Below are positions 36,397 through 52,600 of a DNA stretch of 64,000 nucleotides, in pieces (within the stretch, counting starts at the first letter, position 1; each line of letters begins with the position of its first letter). This DNA is from Chloranthus sessilifolius (taxonomy: Eukaryota; Streptophyta; Magnoliopsida; Chloranthales; Chloranthaceae), in the NCBI GenBank assembly GCA_021018995.1, contig CM037586.1, positions 22,434,394 to 22,498,393 on the forward strand. The letters are read 5' to 3'. The translations under genes and the position numbers were made by a program. The notes under the pieces are model-generated. The model was given only the letters and a program-made list of their open reading frames with translations, had not been told where the DNA came from and did not search any database.

Positions 36397-36955
36397 ATGC
36401 AGCCGCAAATGTCGTCTAGAGGAAGAGGCCGACCAAGGGGAGGCAATCAAAGAAGTCTACGTAGTGGAGATGGTTACATCTCTCCTACCAATAGAGTGCC
36501 TCTAGGAGGTACTGAGGCCCCAGGGGGCAGTAGTAGTAGACAGCAGGAGGAAGAGGATCGAGATCATCAGGATCAAGATCTAAGAGAGCAAGAAAGAGTG
36601 AGAGAAAGACAAGAAGATAGAGAGGAGCGACAAAGGATGATGCACACTATGGAGACTATGGCAGCTGCCATGGCACAACAAGCCGCATCCTTTGCAGCTC
36701 ATGCATCAAGAGAACAGCAGCCACCTACACCACCTGTAGGATCTGCGTTGCCTGTGCCCTCATCATTTACAGAATTTAGGAGGATGAGACCTCCTTCATT
36801 TTCTGGGCAGGCAGACACTATGGCCGCTGAGAATTGGTTGATGGAGATGGAAAAGGTCTTTAGCGTGCTAACTTGCACGGAAGACGAGAGTGTAAGATGG
36901 GCAGCTTACATGTTGGATGGGGAGGCTGGGCCTTGGTGGAAGTCTGTGAGATACG
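36397..36955 (+). pseudogene. Ty3/gypsy Gag, truncated by MULE sequence
   Basis: The start ATG at 36397 gives MQPQMSSRGRGRPRGG, an Arg/Gly-rich opening, then a long Glu/Arg/Gln coiled-coil-like region (residues about 45-110) and the beginning of the retrotrans_gag domain: EFRRMRPPSFSGQ, ENWLMEMEKVFSVLTCT and AYMLDGEAGPWWKSVR. At about 36950 the sequence changes within a word into MULE terminal repeat (CAGAGGCCCTGTATTTTCAC), so capsid C-terminus, zinc knuckle and pol are missing. Family: Ty3/gypsy, probably of the chromovirus type; not tested. Confidence 0.85.
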
Positions 36956-37252
36956 CCTTTTATGTCAGAGGCCCTGTATTTTCACTTTTACCCAAACCGA
37001 CCAGCTTTTAACCAAGTCATTTTCAGCTAGCACAAAAAGTCCGAAATACCCTTTCTTACACTTTTTTTGTTCTACATGATTTAAAATTTTAAATATTTAT
37101 ATTTTTGTATATTTACGCAATGTGAAATCAAAATTATGCCGTCTGATTTAAAGGCCACATAATAAAATAGATGGCGCTAAAGATACACATGAAAAGAAGG
37201 CAATATCGCCTCTTTAAAAAAAAAATAAAAAAATTTAACAATCGATGGCGAC
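36956..37252 (+). mobile_element. Left part of a second, non-autonomous MULE (57.7-kb family)
   Basis: The sequence matches the inner TIR of the 57736-60175 element in order: CAGAGGCCCTGTATTTTCAC, CCAAACCGACCAGC, CACAAAAAGTC, 'accctttcttacacttttt', 'gtctgatttaaaggccac', 'aggcaatatcgcctctttaaaa'. Its outermost ~30 bases are missing and replaced by gag. It continues after the solo LTR at 39709. Confidence 0.75.
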
Positions 37253-39703
37253 TGTAACAGCCCGGATTTCGGCACCTCGAAACCCGTGCCATCAGCACGA
37301 TCATCTTGACCGTGCCCCTTAGCTATGCATGGAACAATGGTATATCAAGCACATAATTGAATTGAAATAGTAAATGAAGCTGCGGAATTAAATTTCTATA
37401 TAAGCATTTCTCAAAATACGGTTCTCCCCTCATGCCTCTACATGAACGGAGAACCGATCCGAACCATCGATGATAGCTAATAATCACGGATGGTTCGCCC
37501 AAAAGAATTATCCAGAATTCCCGTATATACATTATTTAATCAAAATAAGGCTTGACATACCAAGCCGTACAAAAATCTCTCTAAACCCTCAAAGCTGCAC
37601 AACGGAGTCCTCTAGAAGAAGTCTTCAGGAGGTGGCTCTAACTCGTCTCCAGGTGCTAGGTCCGAGTCACCGGGGTCAGCATCTCCTGAAGCCTCGGCAG
37701 CTGCCAGTAGTGGATCTGCGACGTATAGTCTATAGGGTGACCTACATCCTAGCTCAATAGGGAACATAACATAGTTGAACATATAAATTATCACTCACAT
37801 ATATTCCATGATATGCCATGCATGATGTGTCTATGCAGTTACTGATGAAAACAGTTGAAAAGCATCACATTTTACTGGTAGTTTACTCATGTCTTTTACT
37901 TATTTATGAATGATGCTGAAAAGGCGAGCCCCGATGAGATACCCATCATCGTCATCTATATAGACAGTTTTAAACGTATTCCCTGGGAATACAAATAGTA
38001 ACCCAAGCTCCTTTCCCCTGGGGATTGGTGGCGAGGTTTTACTTGTCTCAATCAACACCCCTGGGGTGTGCTTACTGTGTACGGATAAGTCTCCGCACTG
38101 GCCTACGGTTTCGCCACCGTATCGGTCACGGATATCCTGCCGTGTCAGTCGTGGATATCCCGCCATGTCGGTGGGGCACCCTATCAAACCTCAAATAACA
38201 AAAGTATCAGGTGCTTTACATATAGTTATTCACCGTGTAAGTGTGCTATCTTATATCAGTTAGGCCCTATCAAACATGATTCAATCTTGGATACATCCCT
38301 GGGATGTATCCATTCTCTTGCATCACACCTGATGCTCTTATCTCTTTACTTCCTCATCCCCTGGGGATTGCTCGTTATAATTACTCTTATTGATGTCGCG
38401 CATACACACTTTTCACAAAGTTTTAAGCAATGAAAGCATTTTGAATTGAATTCTATATCACTACATACATGCTCTTGCAAAATAAAGTACATGTTCAAAG
38501 TGTTCCCTACCTTAAGTCTCTGTCTGATCAATGCCTCAAGGTCCCACATGGCTCCTTGTGCCCAAGCTCACATGTACCACCTATGGTACCACATAACATG
38601 TGAAACACATCACTAAAGATGTACTAAAGAAGGTCCAAGACCCTCCAAGAATCTTAGAGTTAAACTCAAAAGTCAACAAAAACTGGCACAGTCGATTAAT
38701 CGAACTCCAAAATCGATTAATCGAAATTCAATATCGATTAATCGATTCTCAAATCAATTAATCGAGATTCTCATTCGATTAATCGAATCCCATTTCGATT
38801 AATCGAAATTCTCTACTCTATCCAGTCGATTCTCAATTCGAGTAATCGAGTTTCCAAAATCGATTAATCGATCCCAAATCGATTAATCGAAATTCTAAAT
38901 CGATTAATCGAACTCTCATTTCGATTAGTCGATTTCTCCAAGCTCTTTTCTTTTCTCCACTGGAGTTCACTGTAGGTTCCCAGTCGATTAATCGATACCC
39001 AATTCGATTAATCGAAATCCAAAGTCGATTAATCGAAACTCAATTCGATTAATCAAGATCGGGGTCCTCTGACTTTTCAACTTCTTGGCCAAAATCGATT
39101 AATCGAAACTCAATTTCGATTAATCGAAATGGCCAGATTCAGCCCCTTTTGGGCTGTTCTTCCCAAATCTTTTCCCTTACTTTTTCCTCCATTTTTTCTA
39201 AGCTCTTATCCTACACTTTAAACTATTTCTAACTATAATTTATCCTTTCAATCCATGCATTTAAACTACAAAAATCTTACCTTTAATCAATCTCAAACTG
39301 ATTTCAAATCTAGGGTTCCAGCTTTGGCTTGAACGGATTCTTCGCGTTGAATCGGTCTCTTTAATGCTTAAATCCCCCTTCCAATCACTCACAATAACTC
39401 CTTGTTCAACCCTCTTTACTCCTCTCTCTCTCTTCTTTACTTCTCTCTCAACAACCTAAGATAGAGATTTAGGGTTATTAAACCCTTTTATCTATCCCCT
39501 CACTTGTGTGTTGAGCACATGCACCGCGATAGGTGTATGCGACTTCAGATTCACATCACACACCACATAGTCACTCAAACTATCACATCTCATCCGTTCA
39601 TCACACTCTATGCTAACTATTAAACTCCTAATTGGTTAAACCTGTGACCAATCGGGCATGGATCCCGAAGTCACTGTTTAACGTGATTTTTCGGGATATT
39701 ACA
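37253..39703 (-). mobile_element. Gypsy solo LTR copy C with perfect 5-bp duplication
   Basis: A 2451-base LTR runs from TGTAACAGCCCGGATTTCGG to ...TCGGGATATTACA. The five bases GCGAC occur immediately before (37248-37252) and after (39704-39708). No internal retroelement DNA is present, so it is a genuine solo LTR produced by LTR-LTR recombination. It inserted into the second MULE fragment. A TCGATTAATCGA array occupies 38690-39135. Confidence 0.95.
38690..39135. repeat. TCGATTAATCGA palindrome array in LTR copy C
   Basis: About eighteen units, mostly perfect, collinear with the arrays of copies A and B. The internal break with TCGATTCTCAATTCGAG (about 38825) is shared with copy B. Confidence 0.88.
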
Positions 39704-39708
39704 GCGAC

Positions 39709-39945
39709 TCTGTATAGAGTCGATGACGACTATAAATAGTCGTTGACGACTTTTAAAATAGTCGGTACCGACTGTGTACAAAGTCGTTATCGACTTTGTA
39801 CAGAGTCGATATCGCATTTTTTTCATATCTATCTTTGACACTATTGATTTTATATTGTAGCCTTCAAATCAGACGGCATAGATCTCGTTTTATATCGCGT
39901 AAATATAGAAAAATACAAATATTTAAAATTTTAAATTATATAGGT
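39709..39945 (+). mobile_element. Right part of the second MULE fragment
   Basis: It resumes with palindromic GTCGATGACGAC, GTCGGTACCGAC and GTCGTTATCGAC units (39709-39812), then 'ccttcaaatcagacggcatagat' and 'tttaaaattttaaa', as near the right end of the 57.7-kb element. At about 39940 it passes into the right-hand terminal region of the larger MULE. Confidence 0.65.
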
Positions 39946-40205
39946 GTATCCTCTTCTTCCTCATTCTAATCTCCTACAGTCTCTGACGAAAAAGGAGTAT
40001 CTGGGTCGATACAAATAACAGATCGGTATAGTTTGGATCGGAATAGATCTCGTTTCACATCGCGTAAATATATAGAAAAATGTAAATATTTAAAATTTTA
40101 AATTATATAGGTGTATCCTCTTCTTCCTCATTCTAACCAGCTACAGTCTCTGATGAAAAAGGTGTATTTGGGTCGATCCAAATAGTAGATCGGAATAGTT
40201 TAGAT
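39892..40205. repeat. ~155-bp tandem duplication near the MULE right end
   Basis: Two adjacent copies, about 39892-40045 and 40046-40205, share 'gatctcgttt', 'atcgcgtaaatata', 'ataggtgtatcctcttcttcc' and 'agatcggnatagttt', with scattered differences. It appears to be a local duplication of subterminal MULE sequence. Confidence 0.8.
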
Positions 40206-40433
40206 TGAGGAGAAGACGCCGTCACCTTCGCTACCTCTGACTTTTAAAAACTGTACTAGATTAAAATGAGGAAGAAGATGATATTTTTGTGCGTTAAAGA
40301 AAGGGGGTAATTTGGACTTTTTGCTATCCTTAGGGTCAGCTAGGCTCCCAGCTGATCGATTTGAGTAAAGGTGAAAATATAGGGCCTCTGATGTAAAAGA
40401 CGTATCTGACAGAGCCGATCAAGTAAATTTCCC
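40195..40433 (-). repeat. MULE right terminal inverted repeat
   Basis: Read on the minus strand it starts GGGAAATTTACTTGATCGGC, then CTGTCAGATACG, CATCAGAGGCCCTATATTTT, GACCCTAAGGATAGCAAAAA and GGTGACGGCGTCTTCT, in the same order as the left terminus. Confidence 0.85.
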
Positions 40434-41063
40434 TAATTGTAGAGTGCACTTTAGTGGTGTATGATTAAAACCTTACTTTAATAGTGCACTATCATTTAAA
40501 CACCAAAATAATGTTTAAATCATCGTTCACACCCTATTACTCCTAAGCGCAAATTACTCAAAGACAAGATTTAGCTCAACTTTCTTATGCGCGGAGTTTC
40601 AATTATTTTTTTCTGCCTTTTCCATATTTGAAATAATGTGATATTTATTGTAAACGAAAGAAAATAATTTATTTTAAAGAAACTAATGAAATAAAATAAA
40701 ATAAATTTGATAACTCAATTGATCTAAGATGGCATTTATCCATTTTATTGTCGTCACCAATTGCAATCTCAAATTTTATGTTGTGAAATATGTACAATCG
40801 TATAACACGAGTTTTTATTATTTTTCAAATCTTAGTTATTATGTAAAAAGAACTTCTAATAATTATTGAAATCAATGTAATATTTTCTAACAAGATTATT
40901 AATTTTTAATAATCAGTCTATAATTTGGCAAGAAAAAGATAGTAAGAAAGCCACCAATGTATAATTATAATTTTGTGCAATCACTTAATCTCAATTTAAT
41001 CTAAAAAATCCGAACCCCTATAACGTGACTTTTAGAACACCAAAATTTTGACTTTCACATGGT
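40434..41063. other. AT-rich intergenic DNA
   Basis: No coding region or element ends are seen. Confidence 0.45.
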
Positions 41064-42564
41064 AAGGCTTTCTTTGGCAACACAAGTTTTGTTGAAAAAT
41101 TCGGAAAAAAAAACATAATTTTATGTTGAAAAACAAGATGAGTCTCACTTGCTTCAGAAAAAAAAAGTGAAAATAGTCCGGATAAATGTTTCAAGGAAAA
41201 TTTTCCTGAATTCTTTTTTAGCCCATGTTGTGGGAAAAAATCAAGGCACTTCTTCCTGATATGCAGTTTGAGGTTTGTATCATTAAAAGCATTGATTGTC
41301 TTGATATAAATGATGGAGATTATTTTTCATCTCTTCTTCAACGTAATAAATATAGAGATCATGACCCACCTATCAAACTGTCACATGTGAATTCCACGTG
41401 GTACACATCCCCAAAAGTGATAGTGAGCATGATGTAACATGTTCCGACAACTATTACGTGTACATTTGAAGTTGGCCCTTACACATAATTTAAAAGAAAG
41501 AATTGGCATGTGAAACTTGTGCTATATAAAAACTCCATCTACACCATTTGATATGAAGCTTATGATCTAAATATCTTAGGTGAAAAAGATTGACACCAAA
41601 CATTATTTTCATCATATTATTTAATATACTCAAAAACCATTATTTAATTCAACACTTGATTGTGTCAACTCATACGATAGAGATTTGAGTTTTGTATCAC
41701 TCTTTTGTGCAGTAAATCTTTGGATCATGACCTTAAAATCTGACGACGTAAGTGTAACCCAACGATCTAAGCTGCTTAATTTAAAGGCCATGATATAAAG
41801 ATCATAAGTGAAAAGATTGATACCAAACATTATCTTTATTATATGACTCAATGCACTCTAAAGCCATTATTCGATTCAACAGTTGATTGTATTGAATTAT
41901 ATAATAGAGATTTAGTTTTACACTACTCTTTTGCGTTGTAGATTTGTAGATCATAGTCTTTAAATCAGACGGCTTAGATGTAACGTCACCTCATAATCGT
42001 ACCATTTCTTTACACTATAAAATCGTAACCTTGCCCTATCTCCTCCAGCCAACATGCATTGACCTCTTTGAATATGACAAAAGAGATTGTTTTTTATCCC
42101 AATCTTCCACATGATGCATCTTGAGATTATTCATATATCATTAGATGTTTTTGTTTATTTCATGTGCCACCCTTTCCAAAAAATGACTCGTGATTTGTAT
42201 TTGAGTTTGATATTGGAATATGTATCACGCGAAACAAAAAAACTCACAATTTGAGGGTGTGCCCATGATCTTAAAACCAATTTTATAAAAGATTGGGACA
42301 AAAAACAATTTTCATATTATAATTCAAAGCCATTAATACATTTTGACTCGAAGAGATGGATTGAGATTACAGATTCACATGGTGTGAATAATGGTACTTA
42401 AAAATAATAAGTTTACAAAATGTAAGCAAAGAGCTGAAAAACATAAAATTAAACTAGTTTAAAAATTAAACAATAAAACTTCTCGGGAGCTCTTTTATTC
42501 ACAAGCCCATGTAGAGTAAAAAAAAATAAAAAACAGTTCCATGCGTTTTGTCAACACAAGACCT
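41064..42564. mobile_element. MITE-like element with imperfect TTTGGCAAC ends
   Basis: The left end, AAGGCTTTCTTTGGCAACAC, and the complement of the right end, AGGTCTTGTGTTGACAAAAC, are imperfect inverted repeats. The interior is made of foldback-family phrases ('gatggagattatttttcat', 'gtggtacacatccccaaaagtga') in both orientations, with no coding capacity. The element at 47371-48605 has the same ends and interior. A target duplication could not be read. The class (hAT or Mutator type) is open. Confidence 0.5.
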
Positions 42565-42621
42565 AGAATGATGAAAAACAAAAATTAACAAGTATTAACA
42601 AGCTTAACAAGTGGCCTTTAA

Positions 42622-42746
42622 ACCAAAGAGGCATTAGCCCAATTGGGATAACTCCCTCAATTGTGAGGGCGTAGGTCGTGGGTTCGATACTCGTTTCTTG
42701 AGACGTTCTCGACTGAATGACCATATCAATAAAAAAATAAAAAAAA
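42622..42746 (+). mobile_element. tRNA-derived SINE with 14-bp target duplication
   Basis: A short retroposon with an A-box-like TTAGCCCAATTGGGATAAC, a B-box-like GGGTTCGATAC about 35 bases later, a ~45-base unrelated body and an A-rich tail. The flanking 14-mers CAAGTGGCCTTTAA (42608-42621) and CAAATGGCCTTTAA (42747-42760) differ at one position, the target duplication expected from LINE-assisted insertion. The pol III promoter boxes look well preserved. It has no coding capacity. Confidence 0.85.
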
Positions 42747-42874
42747 CAAATGGCCTTTAAGGAAAATTATAATCTAACTGAACTCAAATCCTCTAATGTT
42801 GATAAAGTCAAGAGATGGAATAGACATGTACCCTCTTTTAGGCCCATACAACTCTAATGCCAAGTTATCGTAAC

Positions 42875-45024
42875 GGGTTTTTTATATATATCCCCTTGAG
42901 ATATGCTGATATTGCATTAAACCCTCTAAGTTATGGGTATTTATTCTATAGTCCTTACTTTTGTGTTTCTTTTTAATATACCCTAACTATTAATTAGTCG
43001 TGAGTTTATGAACTGAAATGACTATTTTGCCTTTAATTAAACCAATATTCTAAAAATACCACCATTCTAAAAGGCCCTTCATTCATCTATATTTACAAGT
43101 CATGCCATTATGGTTTACCACTATTCTAAAAGGCCCTTCATTCACATTTATTTATAAGTCATGCCATTATAGCTTTACCACCACCATTCTAAAAGGAGTA
43201 CCTTTAAATCCACTTACAAAATCTTTGAGTTCACCCACGCTGAAACACATCGACTGCATTGAATTAGACGATGGAGATTTTTTATCGTCCCAATATTTCA
43301 TGAGATCGATCTTTAGATCATAGGTGTACCATTAGACGGTCGATTTTTTATTTCATGTGGTACACACCTATAAAAGTGACCATAAAATTAATTTTAAGAG
43401 TGCATGTGCTGTTAAGGTCACTTTTTTGAGATGTGTTCCACGTGAAATAAAAAACGACTGTCTGATGATACACCCATGATCTAAAGATCGATCTTATGAA
43501 AGATTAGAAAGATAAATGATCTCCATCGTTTGATTCAATTCAATCAACGTGTTTCAGCGTGGGTGAATTCAAAGATTCGGTGGGTGGATTTAAAAGTACT
43601 ATTCTAAAAGGCCTTTCATTCACCCATCAGATTCAAGACCCATCAGATGAGTGATTCCCACATTAAAGTATGCCAACGTTTGGACAAATGCTCAACCAAT
43701 GAAGGATTTGTGGCAAACCATGCAATTATTCTTGTAAAGAAAACCTTCAATCTACATATTCTTAGATTAATAATCAAAATTTGGAATGATTTTTAATTTT
43801 GGATATCTAAAATTTTTGGTAGATTTTTTTATTATTTTGGGATGATTTTTAATTTTGGATATCTAAATTTTTTATGGTTTTTTATATTGGATATATGAGT
43901 AATGTTGTTGGGTATTAAACAACAAACAATTCAGTGGTTGAGTGGAACTTGAAAATAAATGAGTCAGCATTTTCAACCCGACCTAATGGGTTGGGACTTG
44001 GAAATCTAAACCCAAGCCCAAACCTATAACGGGTCGGGTAGTTTGACTTTGACCCATCGAGTTGAAACCCTCTTGTACTGGTGTCATCATTAATCTCCAA
44101 TGATTGTACAAGCGGAACCATCCTAACCGTGTTTCAAAATTTTGGCTGAATTCAAACTGCCAGCCGAAATTTTTGTTGGTTTCAATCCTCATCGAAACAG
44201 AAACAATCGCCGAAATTTCTGTCAAATTATGTATGTTTTCGGCCGAAATTTCGACCAAAATTCAAAATTATGGGTGAAAATTTCATTCAAATTTTTGATT
44301 TCGATCATGTCCGAAATCGAAAACGAAACCGATATTTTGATCCTTGATTCCAACGGTCCAATCAATTGACCACTTCTTTTATGAACCATATATTGGAAAT
44401 TACATGTATTAGACTTCATAATCGTTCATCAACTACTTTTGTATGGACTGTTGCATATATTTTATTAACCAGATGCATAAAATTTATGGTCTAGATTCAA
44501 GTGAACACGCACTAATTTCTGATAGAGATTGAGGGCACTATCATGATCCTTGATCCCGACCGTCTGATAATACACCCATGATCTAAAGATCGATCTCATA
44601 AAATATTGGGTCAATAAACAATTTCTATCGTTTGATTCAATGCAGTCGATGTGTTTCAATGTGGGTGAACTCAAAGATATTGTGGGCGGATTTAAAAGTT
44701 CTCTTTTTAGAATGATGGTTTGAAACTATAATAGCATGACTTGTAAATAAAGGTGAATGAAGGGCCTTTTAGAATGATGGTATTCTATAATGGCTTGACT
44801 TATAAATATAGATGAATGAAGGGCCTTTTAGAATGATGCTATTTTTAAAATATAGGTTTCATTAAGGGCAAAATAATCCTTTCGGTCTATAAACTCACAA
44901 CTAATTACCCGCAGGCATATATGAAAAATAAATACAAAAGTAAAGGCTACATAATAAATACCAATAACTCTGGAGATTTGATGCAATATTGGCATATCTC
45001 AATGGGATATACGCAAAAAAACCC
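42875..45024. mobile_element. Non-autonomous long-TIR MULE upstream of H3.3
   Basis: The terminal inverted repeats start GGGTTTTTTATATATATCCC (left) and GGGTTTTTTTGCGTATATCC (right, complement). They stay alignable for several hundred bases through TTGAGATATGC, ATTGCAT, TAATTAGT-GTGAGTTTAT, ATTCTAAAAGGCCC and on into a foldback segment. Flanking 9-mers TATCGTAAC and GATCATAAG agree at six positions, consistent with an aged Mutator-type duplication. It has no transposase. It ends about 360 bases before the H3.3 TATA box. Confidence 0.75.
43196..43612. repeat. Foldback repeat nested in the 42.9-45.0 kb MULE
   Basis: A near-complete hairpin of about 410 bases: the left arm starts AGTACCTTTAAATCCAC and the right arm ends GTGGATTTAAAAGTACT. 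The arms share 'cacccacgctgaaacac', 'gatcgatctttagatcat' and 'aaaagtgacc'. Its transcript would form one long double-stranded RNA. Confidence 0.8.
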
Positions 45025-45383
45025 GATCATAAGCAACACTATCCCTGCTTTGAAAAAGACTCGCACGGATCTCGTGGATCATGAATCCGTGAAAGCCTCA
45101 TTGTCACCAAGTTTGCAACTTCTCATTTTCTCTTCGATAGCCGTTTTGTTTCTGGCTTGTTTTCCACCAATCAGAATCGAGAAACACATCCCAACACGAT
45201 CCGACCCAAATTCCACAAAAAAGATCTCAGCCGTTGGCCACTTAATTTGAAAGCACAACCAACAGCACCGTCACCGTCCGATATTTTACCAGAAAACACA
45301 ATGCTAGAGAATCTCGACCGTCCAATAGGCTGCGAGAAGCGCATCTACCGTCAAAATCGGATCAGAAATCGCTGCGATTAAGC

Positions 45384-45390
45384 TATATAT
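45384..45390 (+). promoter_or_regulatory. TATA box of the H3.3 gene
   Basis: TATATAT lies about 80 bases before the leader-intron donor and 592 before the ATG. A start of transcription near 45415 would give a first non-coding exon of about 48 bases ending at 45462. The start is inferred; no cap data. Confidence 0.55.
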
Positions 45391-45462
45391 TGGCCTGAGG
45401 CGTCTAAAAATTGTTCGTTTGTTTGTAACAGCGCTTGAGGCTCGTCGCTTCTGATCTGAGAG

Positions 45463-51196
<5,734 letters not shown>

Positions 51197-51595
51197 TCTG
51201 ATCAGATCAGATGGTGTATATTTTGTTCATTCATAGATGAACAGGAAATGAAAGAAGCATCTTCTTATTTTGTTGTTTTGTTTAATATATTTATTAGAAG
51301 CACTTAGTGTAATTGGTGCATCAAATTCTATTATAAAACTCTGATGTTTAATATGTTTATTAGAAGCAATTAGTGTATCTTTTGTTCATTCACCGATTCG
51401 TTTCTACTACGCTTATTTGACTCGTTAGATTGCGACTTACTTTGATCCTTGTTTTAATGTTAGTGAGTTTTCTTTCCTTTTTGAGGATGGGTGGTAAGAG
51501 TTGCAACTGGAAGAGATGTGGTGATGAGGATTGTAATACTTATTATTTTAAGAATTAGTCTACAATGGGTGTAGTCACGTACCTTCATGCATTGG

Positions 51596-52600
51596 AAGGT
51601 CATTGCGAGTCACGTTGTCACATAGGGCTGCAACAGCAGCTCGGCTTGAAAATGAGGGCTTTTGCGCTCTTAAGCTCAGCTCGAGAGCTAGTGCCAAGCT
51701 TTTTATTTAAAGCTCGGATGAAGTAGGGTGGACTTTCAAGTGTTGAAAGTTTGTGCATGACATGCAGTCACATATAGGGTTGCAACAGTGGCTCGGCTTG
51801 AAAATGAGAGCTTTTGCACTCTTAAGCTCAGCTTGAGAGCTAGTGCCGATCTTTTTATTTAAAGCTTGGTTGAAGTAGAGCGTGCATGACACGCAGCCAC
51901 ATATAGGGTTGCAACAGTGGCTCGGCTTGAAAATGAGAGCTTTTGCGCTCTTAAGCTCAGCTTGAGAGCTAGTGCCGATCTTTTTATTTAAAGCTTGGTT
52001 GAAGTAGAGCGTGCATGTCATGCAGTCACACATAGGGCTGCAGCAGTGGCTCGGTTTGAAAATGAGAGCTTTTGTTCTTTTAAACATGGCTTGAGAGCTA
52101 GAGCAAAACTTTTTATTTAAAGTTCAATTGAAGAAGAGCGGACTTTCATGCATTAAAAGTTCAGGCATGTCACGCAGTCACACATAGAGGGTTGTAACAG
52201 CGGTTGGGCCTGCAAATGAGAACTTTTTGCACTATTAAGCTTGGCTTGAGAGTTAAGAGTCGAGTTTTTTATTTAAAGTTCGGTTGAAGTAGAGTCGACT
52301 TTCATGCATTTGAAGTTTATGTCATGCAGTCACACATAGAGTTGTTATAATGGCTCGGTTTGAAAATGAGAACTTTTCCTCTCTTAAGCTTGGCTCAAGA
52401 GCTAGAGTTGAGTTTTTTATTTAAAGTTCGGTTGAAGTAGAGCGGAGTTAGAGTTGAGCTTTTAAAGTTTGTCTCGGCCTAAAAATGAGAGTTTTTTCTC
52501 TCTTAATTGATGCTTGAGAGTTAGAGTTGAACTTTTTATTTAAAGTTTGGTTAAAGTAGAGCTGAGCTATAATTGATCTTTAAAAGCTCAGCTCGACTTG
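51596..52600. repeat. Tandem minisatellite downstream of H3.3
   Basis: Seven or so copies of a unit with core 'agggttgcaacagtggctcgg', 'cttgaaaatgagagctttt', 'gagagctagtgcc' and 'tttttatttaaagctcgg'. Spacings are about 150, 128, 128, 157 and 147 bases; the longer ones include an extra ~25-base 'gactttcatgcattgaaagtt' segment. Copies decay to the right. A minus-strand open frame at 52087-51707 follows the repeat and encodes a tandem peptide, but a multiple-of-three accident is likelier than a gene. Unit ends resemble hAT MITE sequence. Confidence 0.88.

Larger units (their letters stand above)
27753..40433 (+). mobile_element. Large Kaonashi-like MULE, composite with nested insertions
   Basis: The left end is GGGAAATTTACCTGATTGAC at 27753 and the right end is its complement at 40433. 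Similarity between the ends extends about 200 bases inward, past a GACCCTAAGGA motif to a GGTGACGnCGTCTTCT motif, so they are a true long-TIR pair. Between them lie a MURA transposase pseudogene (plus), a ULP1-like pseudogene (minus), arrays of TCGATATCGA palindromes, a gypsy LTR with gag (33876-36955), part of a second MULE family and a solo LTR (37253-39703). The flanking 9-mers CAATTATTA and TAATTGTAG are only partly alike, so the target duplication is decayed or the right end was exchanged. Confidence 0.82.

Noticed and set aside
36397-37011. Whole 204-codon frame as one Gag protein
   Set aside because: Residues after about 186 come from MULE terminal sequence; only the part to about 36955 is Gag.
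42622-42700. Functional tRNA gene
   Set aside because: A- and B-box motifs belong to a SINE with A-rich tail and target duplication; acceptor stem does not pair.
44921-45250. 109-residue plus-strand frame upstream of H3.3
   Set aside because: It crosses the right end of the MULE at 45024 into the promoter region, so is a composite of unrelated DNA.
51707-52087. 126-residue minus-strand frame with repeated peptide
   Set aside because: Arises from tandem minisatellite units that keep frame by chance; no start context and no similarity recognised.
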